From contig VSNG01000006.1 of NCBI GenBank assembly GCA_009774175.1, positions 1 to 64,000 on the forward strand: 64,000 nucleotides of DNA, written 5' to 3'. This document shows positions 25,258 through 34,294 of this stretch, piece by piece. The position numbers and the translations under genes are program-made. Below the pieces are notes generated by a model. That model worked only from the letters and a program-made list of their open reading frames with translations, made no database searches and had not been told where the DNA came from. Numbering within the stretch: the stretch's first letter is position 1; each line of letters opens with the position of its first letter. The DNA is from Lachnospiraceae bacterium. GTDB lineage: Bacteria; Bacillota; Clostridia; Lachnospirales; Lachnospiraceae.

Positions 25258-27261
25258 TTAAAAGATAAATACCGCGGCAGTATAAGGCGCAAGATCAAAG
25301 GTAATGCTGTAATCCTTGAAATTACATGGCTCTTTTACCGCCATAATCTCAGCGGGAATCTCGCTTCCATTTCCGCCGAACCGCTTTTCGTCGCTGTTTA
25401 AAAGAAGCCTGTATTTTTTCTTCTTAGGCACGCCTACTTTATAGTTTTCCCACTTCATGGGGGTCATGTTCAGCACAAACATAATGTTGTTTTTGCCCGT
25501 TTCGTCCTTACGGTAGAAGCTGTAGACACTGTGGTCCGCATCATCCGCATTGAGCCACTCAAAGCCTGCCCAGTCATTATCAATGGAGTACATCGCCGGA
25601 TATCTGCGATAAATAGCCAACAGCTCCTTTACATACTCCTGCATTCCCTTATTCTGCTCTTCGCCAAGCAAAAACCAGTCCAGCTCCCTTGTCTCGCTCC
25701 ACTCTCTTTCCTGTCCGAAATCCTGTCCCATGAAGAGCAGCTTCTTTCCGGAATGTCCTATCATATAGCCGTAACCCACACGCAGATTTGCATACTTGTC
25801 TACGGGATAGCCCGGCATCTTATTGACCATGGAGCATTTCAGATGCACTACCTCGTCGTGGGAAAGCGGCAGGATATAGTTTTCGCTGTTGTTATAACTC
25901 ATGGCAAACGTCATGGCATAATGATTATTTTTGCGGAAATACGGGTCAAGCTTCATATACTCGCAAAAATCATGCATCCAGCCCATATTCCACTTAAAAC
26001 TGAATCCAAGACCGTCTTCTTCCACTTTGCCCGTAACCTTGGGCCATGCGGTAGACTCCTCCGCAATGGTAAGAAAACCCGGATACGCACCGTGCACCAC
26101 GGAATTCAAATGTTTAAAAAATTCAATCGCGTCAAGATTTTCCCTGCCGCCGTATTTATTGGGCACCCACTGTCCCGCCTGCTTACTGTAATCCAGATAC
26201 AGCATGGACGCCACCGCATCAATCCTGATACCGTCGATATGAAACTCTCTGATCCAGTAAAGAACATTGGCAATCAGGAAATTCCTGACCTCGTTTTTGG
26301 CGTAATTAAAAATCTTGGTGCCCCAATCAGGATGCTCTCCAATCCTCGGATCGGGATGCTCGAAAATACACTGTCCGTCAAAACGGCCAAGCCCGTGGGC
26401 GTCAGTTGCAAAATGAGCCGGTACCCAGTCCAGGATAACGCCGATCTTATTTTTATGTAAGGTATTTATCAGATACATAAAGTCGGAAGGATCTCCGTGT
26501 CTGGACGTAGGCGCATAATAACCTGTCACCTGATACCCCCAGGAACCGTCAAACGGATACTCTGCAATTCCCATAAGCTCAATGTGGGTATAATGCATTT
26601 CCTTTAAATACGTCACGATTCTGTCCGCAAATTCACGGTAATTATAAAAGCCCTCCTCCGTTCCGTCAGGATGCTTCATCCAGGAACCAATATGGCACTC
26701 ATAAATCGCAATGGGTTCTTTATTATAGTCTTTGTTCTCCCTCTCGGCAATCCAGGCGCCGTCCGTCCATTTGAATTTGCTGATGTCAAAAGTTTTGGAT
26801 GCATTACCCGGACGCATCTCCGCATAATTGGCAAAAGGATCCGCCTTATAGAGCTTTTCTCCCGCGGGCGTTCGAATCAGGAACTTATAAAGTTCATTTT
26901 CCCCCACACCCGGAATAAAAAGCTTGTAAATTCCGCCGGGCCCGAGTTTTTCCATCTTATCCTTATCCTCGTCCCAGCCGTTAAACGTTCCTATCACATG
27001 AACGCTGGCCGCATTGGGCGCCCACACTGCAAAGAACATGCCCTTTACGCCCTTTTCTACGGAAGGGTGCGCCCCCAGCTTTTTATAAATGTCATAATGC
27101 GTTCCCTGCGCAAATACATACTGATCCGCCTCGGAGATAAATACCTCTTCCGCCACATTTTTTGCCGCGCTCTTTTCCGTGCTCTTTCCTGTCCTTTTCG
27201 CTGCTGCTTTCTCCGGCTTTTTCTGTTTTTCCGGTGATTTAGCCGTTTTCTTTACTGCCAT
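25258..27261 (-). CDS. glgB: 1,4-alpha-glucan branching enzyme with Lys/Ala-rich N-terminus
   Basis: A 667-residue GH13 enzyme that makes alpha-1,6 branches in glycogen. An N-terminal CBM48 (about 50-140) is followed by a GH13 barrel with the nucleophile in GIRIDAVASMLYLDY, the acid in TIAEESTAWP, and LSHDEVVHLK, then a C-terminal all-beta domain. The first 40 residues (Lys, Ala, Glu-rich, with little structure) are an unusual extension; it resembles histone H1-like tails. No other glg genes lie nearby. Confidence 0.93.
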   Translation of the reverse strand: MAVKKTAKSPEKQKKPEKAAAKRTGKSTEKSAAKNVAEEVFISEADQYVFAQGTHYDIYKKLGAHPSVEKGVKGMFFAVWAPNAASVHVIGTFNGWDEDKDKMEKLGPGGIYKLFIPGVGENELYKFLIRTPAGEKLYKADPFANYAEMRPGNASKTFDISKFKWTDGAWIAERENKDYNKEPIAIYECHIGSWMKHPDGTEEGFYNYREFADRIVTYLKEMHYTHIELMGIAEYPFDGSWGYQVTGYYAPTSRHGDPSDFMYLINTLHKNKIGVILDWVPAHFATDAHGLGRFDGQCIFEHPDPRIGEHPDWGTKIFNYAKNEVRNFLIANVLYWIREFHIDGIRIDAVASMLYLDYSKQAGQWVPNKYGGRENLDAIEFFKHLNSVVHGAYPGFLTIAEESTAWPKVTGKVEEDGLGFSFKWNMGWMHDFCEYMKLDPYFRKNNHYAMTFAMSYNNSENYILPLSHDEVVHLKCSMVNKMPGYPVDKYANLRVGYGYMIGHSGKKLLFMGQDFGQEREWSETRELDWFLLGEEQNKGMQEYVKELLAIYRRYPAMYSIDNDWAGFEWLNADDADHSVYSFYRKDETGKNNIMFVLNMTPMKWENYKVGVPKKKKYRLLLNSDEKRFGGNGSEIPAEIMAVKEPCNFKDYSITFDLAPYTAAVFIF

Positions 27262-27305
27262 AACCCAACCCCCTGTTTTTACTTACCGTTTCCTTTTCGT
27301 AGGTA

Positions 27306-29897
27306 TCAATAATGCATAAAATCCTTTTCACGCAATATAATCATGTCCTCTTCATCATACCTCTTTGCAAGCAAAATATCCATAAAATGTTTTGGCGTTT
27401 TTTTATTGGCGAATCCAATCGCCTCGTCCACCAGTTCTCTTACCTCCGCCAGCGACACTTCATGATCATTGGTCTGCCTGTCTGCAATTCTCGTATGGAG
27501 CGCCAGAATACCAAATTCGTCAATAGAATACTCCTGCTCCTCCGCATACTGCTTCGCATAAGCCACCAGAGATTCATTGTCCAGCGGTTCAATATCCACA
27601 CGCAGATTAAAGTTATTGACAAGCGCCTTGTTCTTCTTAAGCAAATTGTCGATCTCCGATTTGGTTCCCGTCATAAAAACCAGAATACCCATCTTCTCTT
27701 TTTCCAGCACCTTGATGACGGAAGCTGCCGTAGCCTGCTTCAGCTTCGCCGCCTCCGCAATAATCAGCGCGCCGTTGTCAAGCTTTGCAAAAGTGGCCTC
27801 CACATCCTTTTTGTTGAGAACAGGCCCTTCCACTTTTGCCACCTTGCCGGAAAAGTTGCTGTCATTGTACTGCATTTCGCGAATCATAGCCTTTGCAAGC
27901 GACAGGGTTGTAATTTCTTCCTCGCCGGTGATAATGATATTCCCTGTACAGGATGCCAGACTCATATTATCCAATGCGTGGATCAGCTGCCTCCTGGACT
28001 TGCGCTGGTGGACAAACTTGCCAAAAAGCTCCTGTTCCTCCACGCTCAGCTCTCTTTCCTTAATAGTCTCCTCTTCCGCTTCCTCAGCCCGTTCTTTGGG
28101 CGCGGGCATTTTCCTGGATTTTGCGGGTTTTGCAGGCTTTTCGGCCTTTTCCGGCTCCTTCTTCTGTGCAGCGGCCTCTTCGTTTTCGGCCTCCACCTCT
28201 TCCCCTTCGATCTCCTCTGCCTGTTCCTCTTCCTCCGGCTCTTCCGTCTGCGGCTCCTCTTCCCAGTTCTCCGAGACAGACGTTTCTTTCTTTAAGGAAA
28301 CCTTTTCATCCAGATCCTTATCTGCAAAAACCACCTTTTTCACCCGGGGATTTCTCCCGGATTCCTTCATGATGGCCGCCATAAAGGCTTTCTCCAGCTC
28401 TTCCAGAAGACCGTTCTTCGTTGCCTCGTCAAAATTTGCAAACAGGCTGCCCGTCTGGGAAAGAATATGCTGACGAACATCTTCCATCCGCTTTTCTTTA
28501 TTATCCTGCTTGGTCTGCTCCCACTCAGCCATAATATCATCAATGCTGAGCTGCCCTGTGATCTGCTTTTCTATCTTCTCCGCTTCAGGTAATACGATAC
28601 TGAGCTGTCCGTCATATTCCTGCGCAAGAAATTTATCGTACTCCGAAGGCTTTTGGGATGCCAAAGCCTGCTCTCGAAGCGTTCTCGCCTGCAATCTCTC
28701 GGCTTCCCTTGTCATTTCTTCTATGATTTTCTGCGCATCGAAAACCAGCGTATCGTCCCTTACAATCTCTTCACTGGCTTTTTGCAGTTCTTCTTCCTTT
28801 AATGCATTCACATTAACACGGGGAATTTCAGCCGTCTCTTCCAGGAGCGGCGCAATCAGCGCGTCAGTGATGGCAGTATTCCCGTTCTCCAAAACGGGAT
28901 CCTGCGCCTCCTCCTCCGAAAAGACTTCAATGTGCTCTACGGCCTCCGGCTTCTCGTCCACATAGACATTCGCAGCCTCTTCGATCTCCTCTATCTCTTC
29001 AACGCCGTCGTCCGCAGTATCTACATCTTCTGAACTATCCGCCAGCACTTCCTTCATGCTTTCCGCCAGCGCCATCTGCAAATTAATGGTATTATACTGC
29101 CCCACATCAACCGTTTTGACCTCCGGCAGTTCTGTCGTTGGAGCAGAAAGGACGCTCTGTTCGTATTCCTGCTCTTCCTCCCAACCACGGTCAGTTTCTT
29201 CCTCTGCGGGCTCCTCCTCCGGAATATCCTCGTTATCCTCTTCCACCGGCGTATCGTCGTCCACATCTTCTCCCGCGCTTCTGCCCTCTATGTACGCGTC
29301 ATACTTCTCCTGCTGTTCCGGCGAAAGCGGCTGGTGAAGCGCCTTTAGCTCCAATGCTTTTATAACATATCTGCCCTCGCCGAACCAGAGGTACATCTCG
29401 TCACATTCTTCCACGCACTTTGTCGTCAGTCCAATACGATGATAGAGATAGGCCAGCTCATACACCCATTTTTCTCTGGGCTCCCGCTTCTTAAATTCCT
29501 CCAGAATCGCAATTCGTTCTTCTATGCTTACATCCAGCGCTTCATAAAGACGATACTGCAAAACATAGCGCCCCGTGTCTCTCGGCGCGATCTGTACGAA
29601 CTCTTTGTAATATTCGCTTGCCTGATCATATTCTCCCATCTTAATGCAAAGCTCACACAGAGAATAGATGATCAGTCTGCCTGTAGGGTGTTTCTCATAG
29701 GCCATCAGAAGAATGTCCTTACTCTCCTGAAACCGTCTGTTGATCTTATACAGATCACTTATGGTGCACAGCATCATAACGCTTCTGACTCTGCGCCAGT
29801 CAATTTTATCCGCGATCTTTACTGCTTCCGCATACTCTCCTTCTGCTATCAGTGCTTTGATCTCGTCCACACTGGCCTTGTACTCAAATTTATCCAA
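27306..29897 (-). CDS. TPR protein with acidic linker and degenerate AAA+ domain
   Basis: An 863-residue protein in three parts. Residues about 1-190 are TPR-like helices (for example EYAEAVKIADKI, GEYDQASEYYKEF). A glutamate-rich, partly disordered middle follows (about 200-620). The C-terminal part resembles the AAA+ CbxX/CfxQ type in its fold pattern, but Walker A reads IITGEEEITTLSLAKAM with no GKT/S, and Walker B reads ALIIAEAAKL without the Asp/Glu pair. So it is probably not an ATPase. I set the start at TTG (29897), because GAGGTGG lies five nucleotides before it; a GTG at 29906 is possible. Likely a conserved but uncharacterised Lachnospiraceae protein. Confidence 0.7.
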   Translation of the reverse strand: MDKFEYKASVDEIKALIAEGEYAEAVKIADKIDWRRVRSVMMLCTISDLYKINRRFQESKDILLMAYEKHPTGRLIIYSLCELCIKMGEYDQASEYYKEFVQIAPRDTGRYVLQYRLYEALDVSIEERIAILEEFKKREPREKWVYELAYLYHRIGLTTKCVEECDEMYLWFGEGRYVIKALELKALHQPLSPEQQEKYDAYIEGRSAGEDVDDDTPVEEDNEDIPEEEPAEEETDRGWEEEQEYEQSVLSAPTTELPEVKTVDVGQYNTINLQMALAESMKEVLADSSEDVDTADDGVEEIEEIEEAANVYVDEKPEAVEHIEVFSEEEAQDPVLENGNTAITDALIAPLLEETAEIPRVNVNALKEEELQKASEEIVRDDTLVFDAQKIIEEMTREAERLQARTLREQALASQKPSEYDKFLAQEYDGQLSIVLPEAEKIEKQITGQLSIDDIMAEWEQTKQDNKEKRMEDVRQHILSQTGSLFANFDEATKNGLLEELEKAFMAAIMKESGRNPRVKKVVFADKDLDEKVSLKKETSVSENWEEEPQTEEPEEEEQAEEIEGEEVEAENEEAAAQKKEPEKAEKPAKPAKSRKMPAPKERAEEAEEETIKERELSVEEQELFGKFVHQRKSRRQLIHALDNMSLASCTGNIIITGEEEITTLSLAKAMIREMQYNDSNFSGKVAKVEGPVLNKKDVEATFAKLDNGALIIAEAAKLKQATAASVIKVLEKEKMGILVFMTGTKSEIDNLLKKNKALVNNFNLRVDIEPLDNESLVAYAKQYAEEQEYSIDEFGILALHTRIADRQTNDHEVSLAEVRELVDEAIGFANKKTPKHFMDILLAKRYDEEDMIILREKDFMHY

Positions 29898-29963
29898 GGT
29901 ACCCACCTCATCAACGTACTTTACTCTTTTATCCGTCTACACAATGACCCTATTATCTGTTTC

Positions 29964-29992
29964 AGTTTACCATAGTCCCCTGTCAATGTAAA
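29964..29992 (-). promoter_or_regulatory. Predicted promoter of the TPR/pseudo-AAA gene
   Basis: On the minus strand TTTACA (29987-29992), a 17-nt spacer, and TAAACT (29964-29969) with an upstream TG (extended -10). A moderate match. Confidence 0.5.
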
Positions 29993-30092
29993 TAAATTCC
30001 GCTGAAAAAAAGTACCTCTACTCCCAATATATGGAGCTTTTTAATTAAAAAATTCCTCTATCTTGTATTTTCCCGAAAAACCGCTCTCTGCT

Positions 30093-30953
30093 TTACGCCC
30101 GCAAAAGCCGGTTGGATAATTCTGTAAACTGTTCCAAAGTAAGCGTTTCGCCGCGCACTGTTTTCGAAAGCCCCATCTCATCCAGCGCTGTTTCCACCTG
30201 CCCCCTGGTAACATTTATTCCCCCCGCATTGGCCAGACCGTTAGCCAGAGTCTTGCGCCTCTGGTTAAAGGACGCCCTGATCACAGCAAAGAGAAACGCC
30301 TCGTCCGCCGCCTCAACGGGCGGCTTTTCATATTTTGTCAGGCGCACCACGGCGCTGTCCACGTTTGGCCGCGGCAGAAAACAGGAAGCCGGCACTCTGG
30401 CCACAATTTCCGGTCTGGCATAATACTGTACCGCCAGCGACAGCGCCCCGTAATCCTTACTGCCGGGACCCGTCCGCATACGTTCCGCCACCTCGCTTTG
30501 AACCATAACCGTAATACTGGCAAGGGGTATATGGCTCTCAAAAAGCCCCATAATAATAGGCGTGGTAATATAATATGGAAGATTCGCCACAACTTTTATG
30601 GGCCTGCCGCCGTTCTCCCGGGACAACGCCTCCAGATCCATCTTCAAAATATCCTCGCATAAAACCACAACGTTATCATAAGAGGATAGCGTATCTTCCA
30701 AAACGGGGATCAGTCCCCTGTCGATCTCCACAGCGATAACTTTTCCGGCCGCTTCCGCAAGATATTGCGTCATGGTGCCGATACCCGGACCGATCTCCAG
30801 AACACAGTCCTTTTCCGTAATCTGCGCCGCCTCTATAATTTTGTTAAGAATATTGGCGTCAATTAAAAAATTCTGTCCGTATTTTTTCTGCATACGGAAC
30901 TGATGTTTTTTGAGCACCTCCGACGTATTCGTATAATTTCCAAGATCAGCCAT
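30093..30953 (-). CDS. rsmA: 16S rRNA dimethyladenosine transferase (KsgA/RsmA)
   Basis: A 286-residue SAM-dependent methyltransferase that dimethylates the two adjacent adenosines near the 16S 3' end. Motifs: KKYGQNFLID, GPGIGTMTQYLAE (SAM), VANLPYYITTPI and the C-terminal helical domain. The start is the ATG at 30953, since GGAGGAG stands upstream; it overlaps tatD by 8 nt, the usual operon order. An upstream extension to 31070 is not supported. Confidence 0.96.
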   Translation of the reverse strand: MADLGNYTNTSEVLKKHQFRMQKKYGQNFLIDANILNKIIEAAQITEKDCVLEIGPGIGTMTQYLAEAAGKVIAVEIDRGLIPVLEDTLSSYDNVVVLCEDILKMDLEALSRENGGRPIKVVANLPYYITTPIIMGLFESHIPLASITVMVQSEVAERMRTGPGSKDYGALSLAVQYYARPEIVARVPASCFLPRPNVDSAVVRLTKYEKPPVEAADEAFLFAVIRASFNQRRKTLANGLANAGGINVTRGQVETALDEMGLSKTVRGETLTLEQFTELSNRLLRA

Positions 30954-31740
30954 GAATCGTTTTCTCCTCCCGGTTCTCCAGTCCGAACAGCCTTCTCGCG
31001 TTACGCTCGGTACTCTCCACCACTTCCTCATAGGAAATCCCCTTAAGCTCCGAGATCGCCTCCGCCACATAAGGAAGATTCAACGAGGAATTGCGCTCGC
31101 CCCTGTGAGGCTCCGGCGACAGGTAAGGACTGTCTGTTTCCAGAAGAATCCTGTCCATGGGAATGTACTGCACCGCCTCCTTAAGCTTTTTTGCATTCTT
31201 AAATGTAATCACGCCGCCTATACCAAAATAATAATCCATCTCCAAATATTCTCTTGCCATCTCCTTTGTATAGGAAAAACAATGCACCACGCCGCCGATT
31301 TCTCCTGCATGGTGGGCCTGCATAATATCCAGCGTATCTTTCGCCGCCTCTCTGGAATGAATAATGACGGGAAGCTTTACCTCCCTGGCAAGCTCCAGCT
31401 GTCTTTCAAACCACTTCTTCTGCACGGATACCGCCGGTTCGGGATAGTGATAATCCAGCCCGATCTCGCCAACCGCCACCACTTTTTCATGACCGCAAAG
31501 ACTGTGCAGCCGGGCAATGCCTTCCTCCGTAAGCTCCTCCACCTCGCCCGGATGCACGCCAACCGCCCCGTATATAAAGGGATACTGCCCGGCAAGCTTC
31601 ACAGTGTCCTCACTTCCGGCAAGACTGGCTCCGATATTAATTACCGTACCGATACCATGTTCTTTCAGAGAAGCAAGCAATGTATCCCTGTCTTTGTCAA
31701 AATTTTCATCATCATAATGCGCATGGCTTTCAAAAATCAT
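30946..31740 (-). CDS. tatD: TatD-family metal-dependent DNase
   Basis: A 264-residue TIM-barrel hydrolase. Metal ligands are in ESHAHYDDENFD, GEIGLDYHYPE, VIIHSREA, CFSY and ETDSPYLSPEP. TatD enzymes degrade DNA 3'-5' and are linked to oxidative stress repair; the rsmA partner is a common neighbour in Firmicutes. The ATG has GGGGCGG upstream. Confidence 0.95.
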   Translation of the reverse strand: MIFESHAHYDDENFDKDRDTLLASLKEHGIGTVINIGASLAGSEDTVKLAGQYPFIYGAVGVHPGEVEELTEEGIARLHSLCGHEKVVAVGEIGLDYHYPEPAVSVQKKWFERQLELAREVKLPVIIHSREAAKDTLDIMQAHHAGEIGGVVHCFSYTKEMAREYLEMDYYFGIGGVITFKNAKKLKEAVQYIPMDRILLETDSPYLSPEPHRGERNSSLNLPYVAEAISELKGISYEEVVESTERNARRLFGLENREEKTIHG

Positions 31741-31776
31741 GTGATCCGCCCCTTTCCCGCCTGTAAATCTGTGAAT

Positions 31777-31805
31777 AATGTATCATTTTGGCACAGGAAA
31801 TGCAA
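31777..31805 (-). promoter_or_regulatory. Predicted promoter of tatD-rsmA
   Basis: On the minus strand TTGCAT (31800-31805), a 17-nt spacer and TACATT (31777-31782), about 37 nt before the tatD start. Four of six matches at each box. Confidence 0.5.
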
Positions 31806-31851
31806 TTTGTAAAGAATTTTGAAATATTCTTAAATTTTCTTTAAAAAATAC

Positions 31852-31880
31852 TTGCATTACGGAAAACATTATACTATAAT
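31852..31880 (+). promoter_or_regulatory. Predicted promoter of tRNA-Lys
   Basis: TTGCAT (31852-31857), a 17-nt spacer and a perfect TATAAT (31875-31880), 53 nt before the tRNA-Lys gene. Confidence 0.75.
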
Positions 31881-31933
31881 AACTTTTGCGTTGGTTGAAT
31901 ATAAGCCATTCAATCTTCTTATACAAAGGACAT

Positions 31934-32006
31934 GCACCGCTAGCTCAGTTGGTAGAGCACCTGACTCTTAATCAGGGTGTCCAGGGTTCGAGCCCCTGGC
32001 GGTGCA
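31934..32006 (+). tRNA. tRNA-Lys (anticodon CTT)
   Basis: A 73-nt tRNA. Acceptor GCACCGC/GCGGTGC, D-arm AGCTCAGTTGGTAGAGC, anticodon loop CTCTTAA with a perfect five-base-pair stem (CCTGA/TCAGG), T-loop GGTTCGAGCC. Discriminator A; CCA is not encoded. Confidence 0.96.
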
Positions 32007-32011
32007 CTATA

Positions 32012-32058
32012 AGAACTGTTTTTGGAGACGTAAGCGCTCTGGGGACGGTTCTTTTTTT
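32012..32058 (+). terminator. Terminator after tRNA-Lys
   Basis: AGAACTGT pairs with ACGGTTCT (one G-T wobble) across a loop of about 25 nt and is followed by seven T. A further GGAGAC / GTCTCC inverted pair lies within and beyond it, giving a REP-like look. Confidence 0.6.
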
Positions 32059-32090
32059 GTCTCCCCAACTCAGCCGGCGCGCATGCGCGT

Positions 32091-33566
32091 TCAGCGGTAC
32101 AAATCCAACCACGGCGCATTGATGGAAATCGACCCGAACTCTTCCCGGCTCACCTCCTGCATGATCCCTTCCTTCCCCACACGTATCAGCCTGTCCGCCA
32201 GCGACATGGAATCCGCCAGATTGATCGACAAAATTACCACCGCCATCCCTTTGTTAAGCAAAGTTTCCATCATCCGCCAGATAAACACGCGGTGCGTCAG
32301 ATCGGCGCCTTTAAAGGGCTGTACGCATATCACCACCTTCGGCTTTTGCAGCAGAATCCTTGTATAAACAAGCTGGCACTTCTGCCGTTCCCCAAGAGCC
32401 TCCACCGGCAGCGAAAACACTTCTTTTCCGAGAACATCCCCATATTCCTTTTTTACACTGTTTTTCATCCGCGCATTTTTCCAGATGCCGGGCACCCTGC
32501 GGGACATCCCCATGCACAGATTATCCAGATAACTCATCCCCCGAAAAATCATTGTCCTGCCGGGATCCGCCAGAATCAAAGCCAGATCTTTGCAGGCGGC
32601 GGGCTGAATCGGCCGGCCTCCCATATAAAATTCGCCGCTCTCAGGCTTCTTTTCACCGCAGAGCATGGAGAGAATATCCCTCTGCACCTGTTCGTCCAGA
32701 TTTTGAACTACCAGACACTCCCCTTCATAAACCTCCATGGAAAAGTCGGAAAGCACCTCGCCCGTAATATGGGAAAGAGACATAACCGGCTTTTTCTCCC
32801 GCTGTGCAGTGCTGCTGGTTCCCATATGATCCCGAATCATTCTATCGAACTCAAAGGAGTAGCTCTCCACAATCTCACTTGTCATTTCCGCGCGCTGGGC
32901 CACCTTCTGAATCCGTCCGTTGGAAAAGAGCGCCACCCTGTCGCAGACCTCCATAATCTCTTCCAGATGCAGGCTGATATAAAGAAAGGAAAAGCCCTGC
33001 CCGGCGTAATGATGCATGATCTCATAAAGCTTGGCCAGTTCCTCCCCGTTTATAACCGTGCTGATTTCATTCAGGACAATCAGCCGGTAGCCCGCCACCA
33101 CCGCCCGCAAGAGCTCCACCACCACGCGCTCAAGGGCAGGCAGTTTATTCACATAGGCGTCCGCGGGAATCTCCATTTCTATGTCCCGCAGAAAAGGCGT
33201 CAGCTGTCTTTGCAGAAGTTTTCCTTTTATAATGTTCTGTCGAAACCCCTGCCGGAGCACAAAAATATTGTCGGACACCGTCATATGCTCCACCAGCCGG
33301 CTGTGCGCGTCGATAATGCCAATCCTGTTTGCCGACCGTCTCGTGCTCTTCCAGGAGTTGACCCGCTCGCCGCAGTAATACACATATCCGTCATAGAGCG
33401 GCATATTGGTCTGCATCAGCTGTAAAAGCTCCTGCAAGCCGTGGGCGCTGATGGGCACCAGCCCCATAATCTCCCCCTGATAAATCTGCAAATTAAGATC
33501 CTCCAGCCGCTTGCTCCCCTTATCCGGATAAGTAACCCGCTCCATGCGAAATATTTCCTGTCTCAT
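32091..33566 (-). CDS. Catalytically dead double-ABC protein (RbsA/MglA-like)
   Basis: A 491-residue protein with two tandem domains of the sugar-ABC ATPase type (RbsA/MglA fold), about 1-235 and 260-491, and no membrane segment. Both active sites are destroyed. Domain 1: Walker A is VPISAHGLQEL (Lys and Ser/Thr absent), Walker B is LIVLNEIS (Asp to Asn), and the H-switch is YISLHLEE (His to Leu). Domain 2: Walker A is replaced by VVQNLDEQVQRDI, signature by EALGERQKCQL, and Walker B by CVQPFKGAD. It is translationally coupled to the upstream histidine kinase (ATGA overlap). No permease or binding protein lies nearby, so a signalling or regulatory role is more likely than transport. Confidence 0.7.
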   Translation of the reverse strand: MRQEIFRMERVTYPDKGSKRLEDLNLQIYQGEIMGLVPISAHGLQELLQLMQTNMPLYDGYVYYCGERVNSWKSTRRSANRIGIIDAHSRLVEHMTVSDNIFVLRQGFRQNIIKGKLLQRQLTPFLRDIEMEIPADAYVNKLPALERVVVELLRAVVAGYRLIVLNEISTVINGEELAKLYEIMHHYAGQGFSFLYISLHLEEIMEVCDRVALFSNGRIQKVAQRAEMTSEIVESYSFEFDRMIRDHMGTSSTAQREKKPVMSLSHITGEVLSDFSMEVYEGECLVVQNLDEQVQRDILSMLCGEKKPESGEFYMGGRPIQPAACKDLALILADPGRTMIFRGMSYLDNLCMGMSRRVPGIWKNARMKNSVKKEYGDVLGKEVFSLPVEALGERQKCQLVYTRILLQKPKVVICVQPFKGADLTHRVFIWRMMETLLNKGMAVVILSINLADSMSLADRLIRVGKEGIMQEVSREEFGSISINAPWLDLYR

Positions 33567-34294
33567 ACGTTTTCATCCCTCTGAAAGGGAATCGTAATCT
33601 CCACATCCGTTCCCTTCTGCGGCACAGAATAGACATGAAGTCCATACTCTTCCCCGAAAATCAAATGTATTCTGCTGTTCACATTGGCCAGCGCAATGCC
33701 CCCTCTTCTCTCTTCCCCACGAATCAGCTCATCCCCGTCCCGTCCCAGCTTACGGTTCAGCTTCGTCAGCGTTTCCTCGTCCATGCCCACGCCGTCGTCG
33801 GAAATACGGATCAACAGCCTGTCCTGCGTCCTGCCAAACTGGATCCGCAGATTGCCGGTCTCCACTTTTAATTCCGTGCCATGGATAATACTGTTTTCCA
33901 GAATCGGCTGCAAGGTCAGTTTCGGTATTTTACAGCTCATGATATCTTCCCAGTCTTCCCCGTCATAGTCGATGTGTAACTGCAAACGGTCGCCAAACCG
34001 ATACTTCTGAATCAAAAAGTAAGTCTCACAGTTATCCAGCTCATCCTGCACCGTCACCAGATTTTCTATATTCGTAATCGTGTAACGAAAAAACTTGGCA
34101 AGAGCCTCCGTCATATCCGCTACGCCGTCAAGTCCCGCAATCAGGGCCTCTCCTCTAATACTCTCCAGCGTATTGTACAGGAAATGGGGATTAATCTGAT
34201 TTTGCAGGGCCAGATACTGAGCCTGCCTTTTGTTAAAGTCAATCAGCTTCGGGGATCGCAGAATTTTCTCAATTTCCTCCACCTGCCTTTTCAT
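33563..34294 (-). CDS. Membrane-free YesM/LytS-type histidine kinase
   Basis: A 243-residue protein with the PF06580 (His_kinase) core QINPHFLYNTLESIRGEA around residue 33, holding the phospho-acceptor His, and an HATPase_c domain (ENSIIHG N-box, DDGVGMD G1, GGIALANVNSRIHLIFG G2). It lacks the sensor and membrane domains that precede this core in YesM-type kinases, so it is soluble or anchored through partners. No Shine-Dalgarno precedes its ATG; it overlaps the stop of an upstream 42-codon fragment by four bases (ATGA), so its translation probably depends on that fragment. No response regulator is adjacent. Confidence 0.78.
   Translation of the reverse strand: MKRQVEEIEKILRSPKLIDFNKRQAQYLALQNQINPHFLYNTLESIRGEALIAGLDGVADMTEALAKFFRYTITNIENLVTVQDELDNCETYFLIQKYRFGDRLQLHIDYDGEDWEDIMSCKIPKLTLQPILENSIIHGTELKVETGNLRIQFGRTQDRLLIRISDDGVGMDEETLTKLNRKLGRDGDELIRGEERRGGIALANVNSRIHLIFGEEYGLHVYSVPQKGTDVEITIPFQRDENV

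Noticed and set aside
27577..29337. Long plus-strand serine-rich frames opposite the TPR/pseudo-AAA gene
   Set aside because: Antisense readings of an acidic, glutamate-rich minus-strand gene; no ribosome sites.
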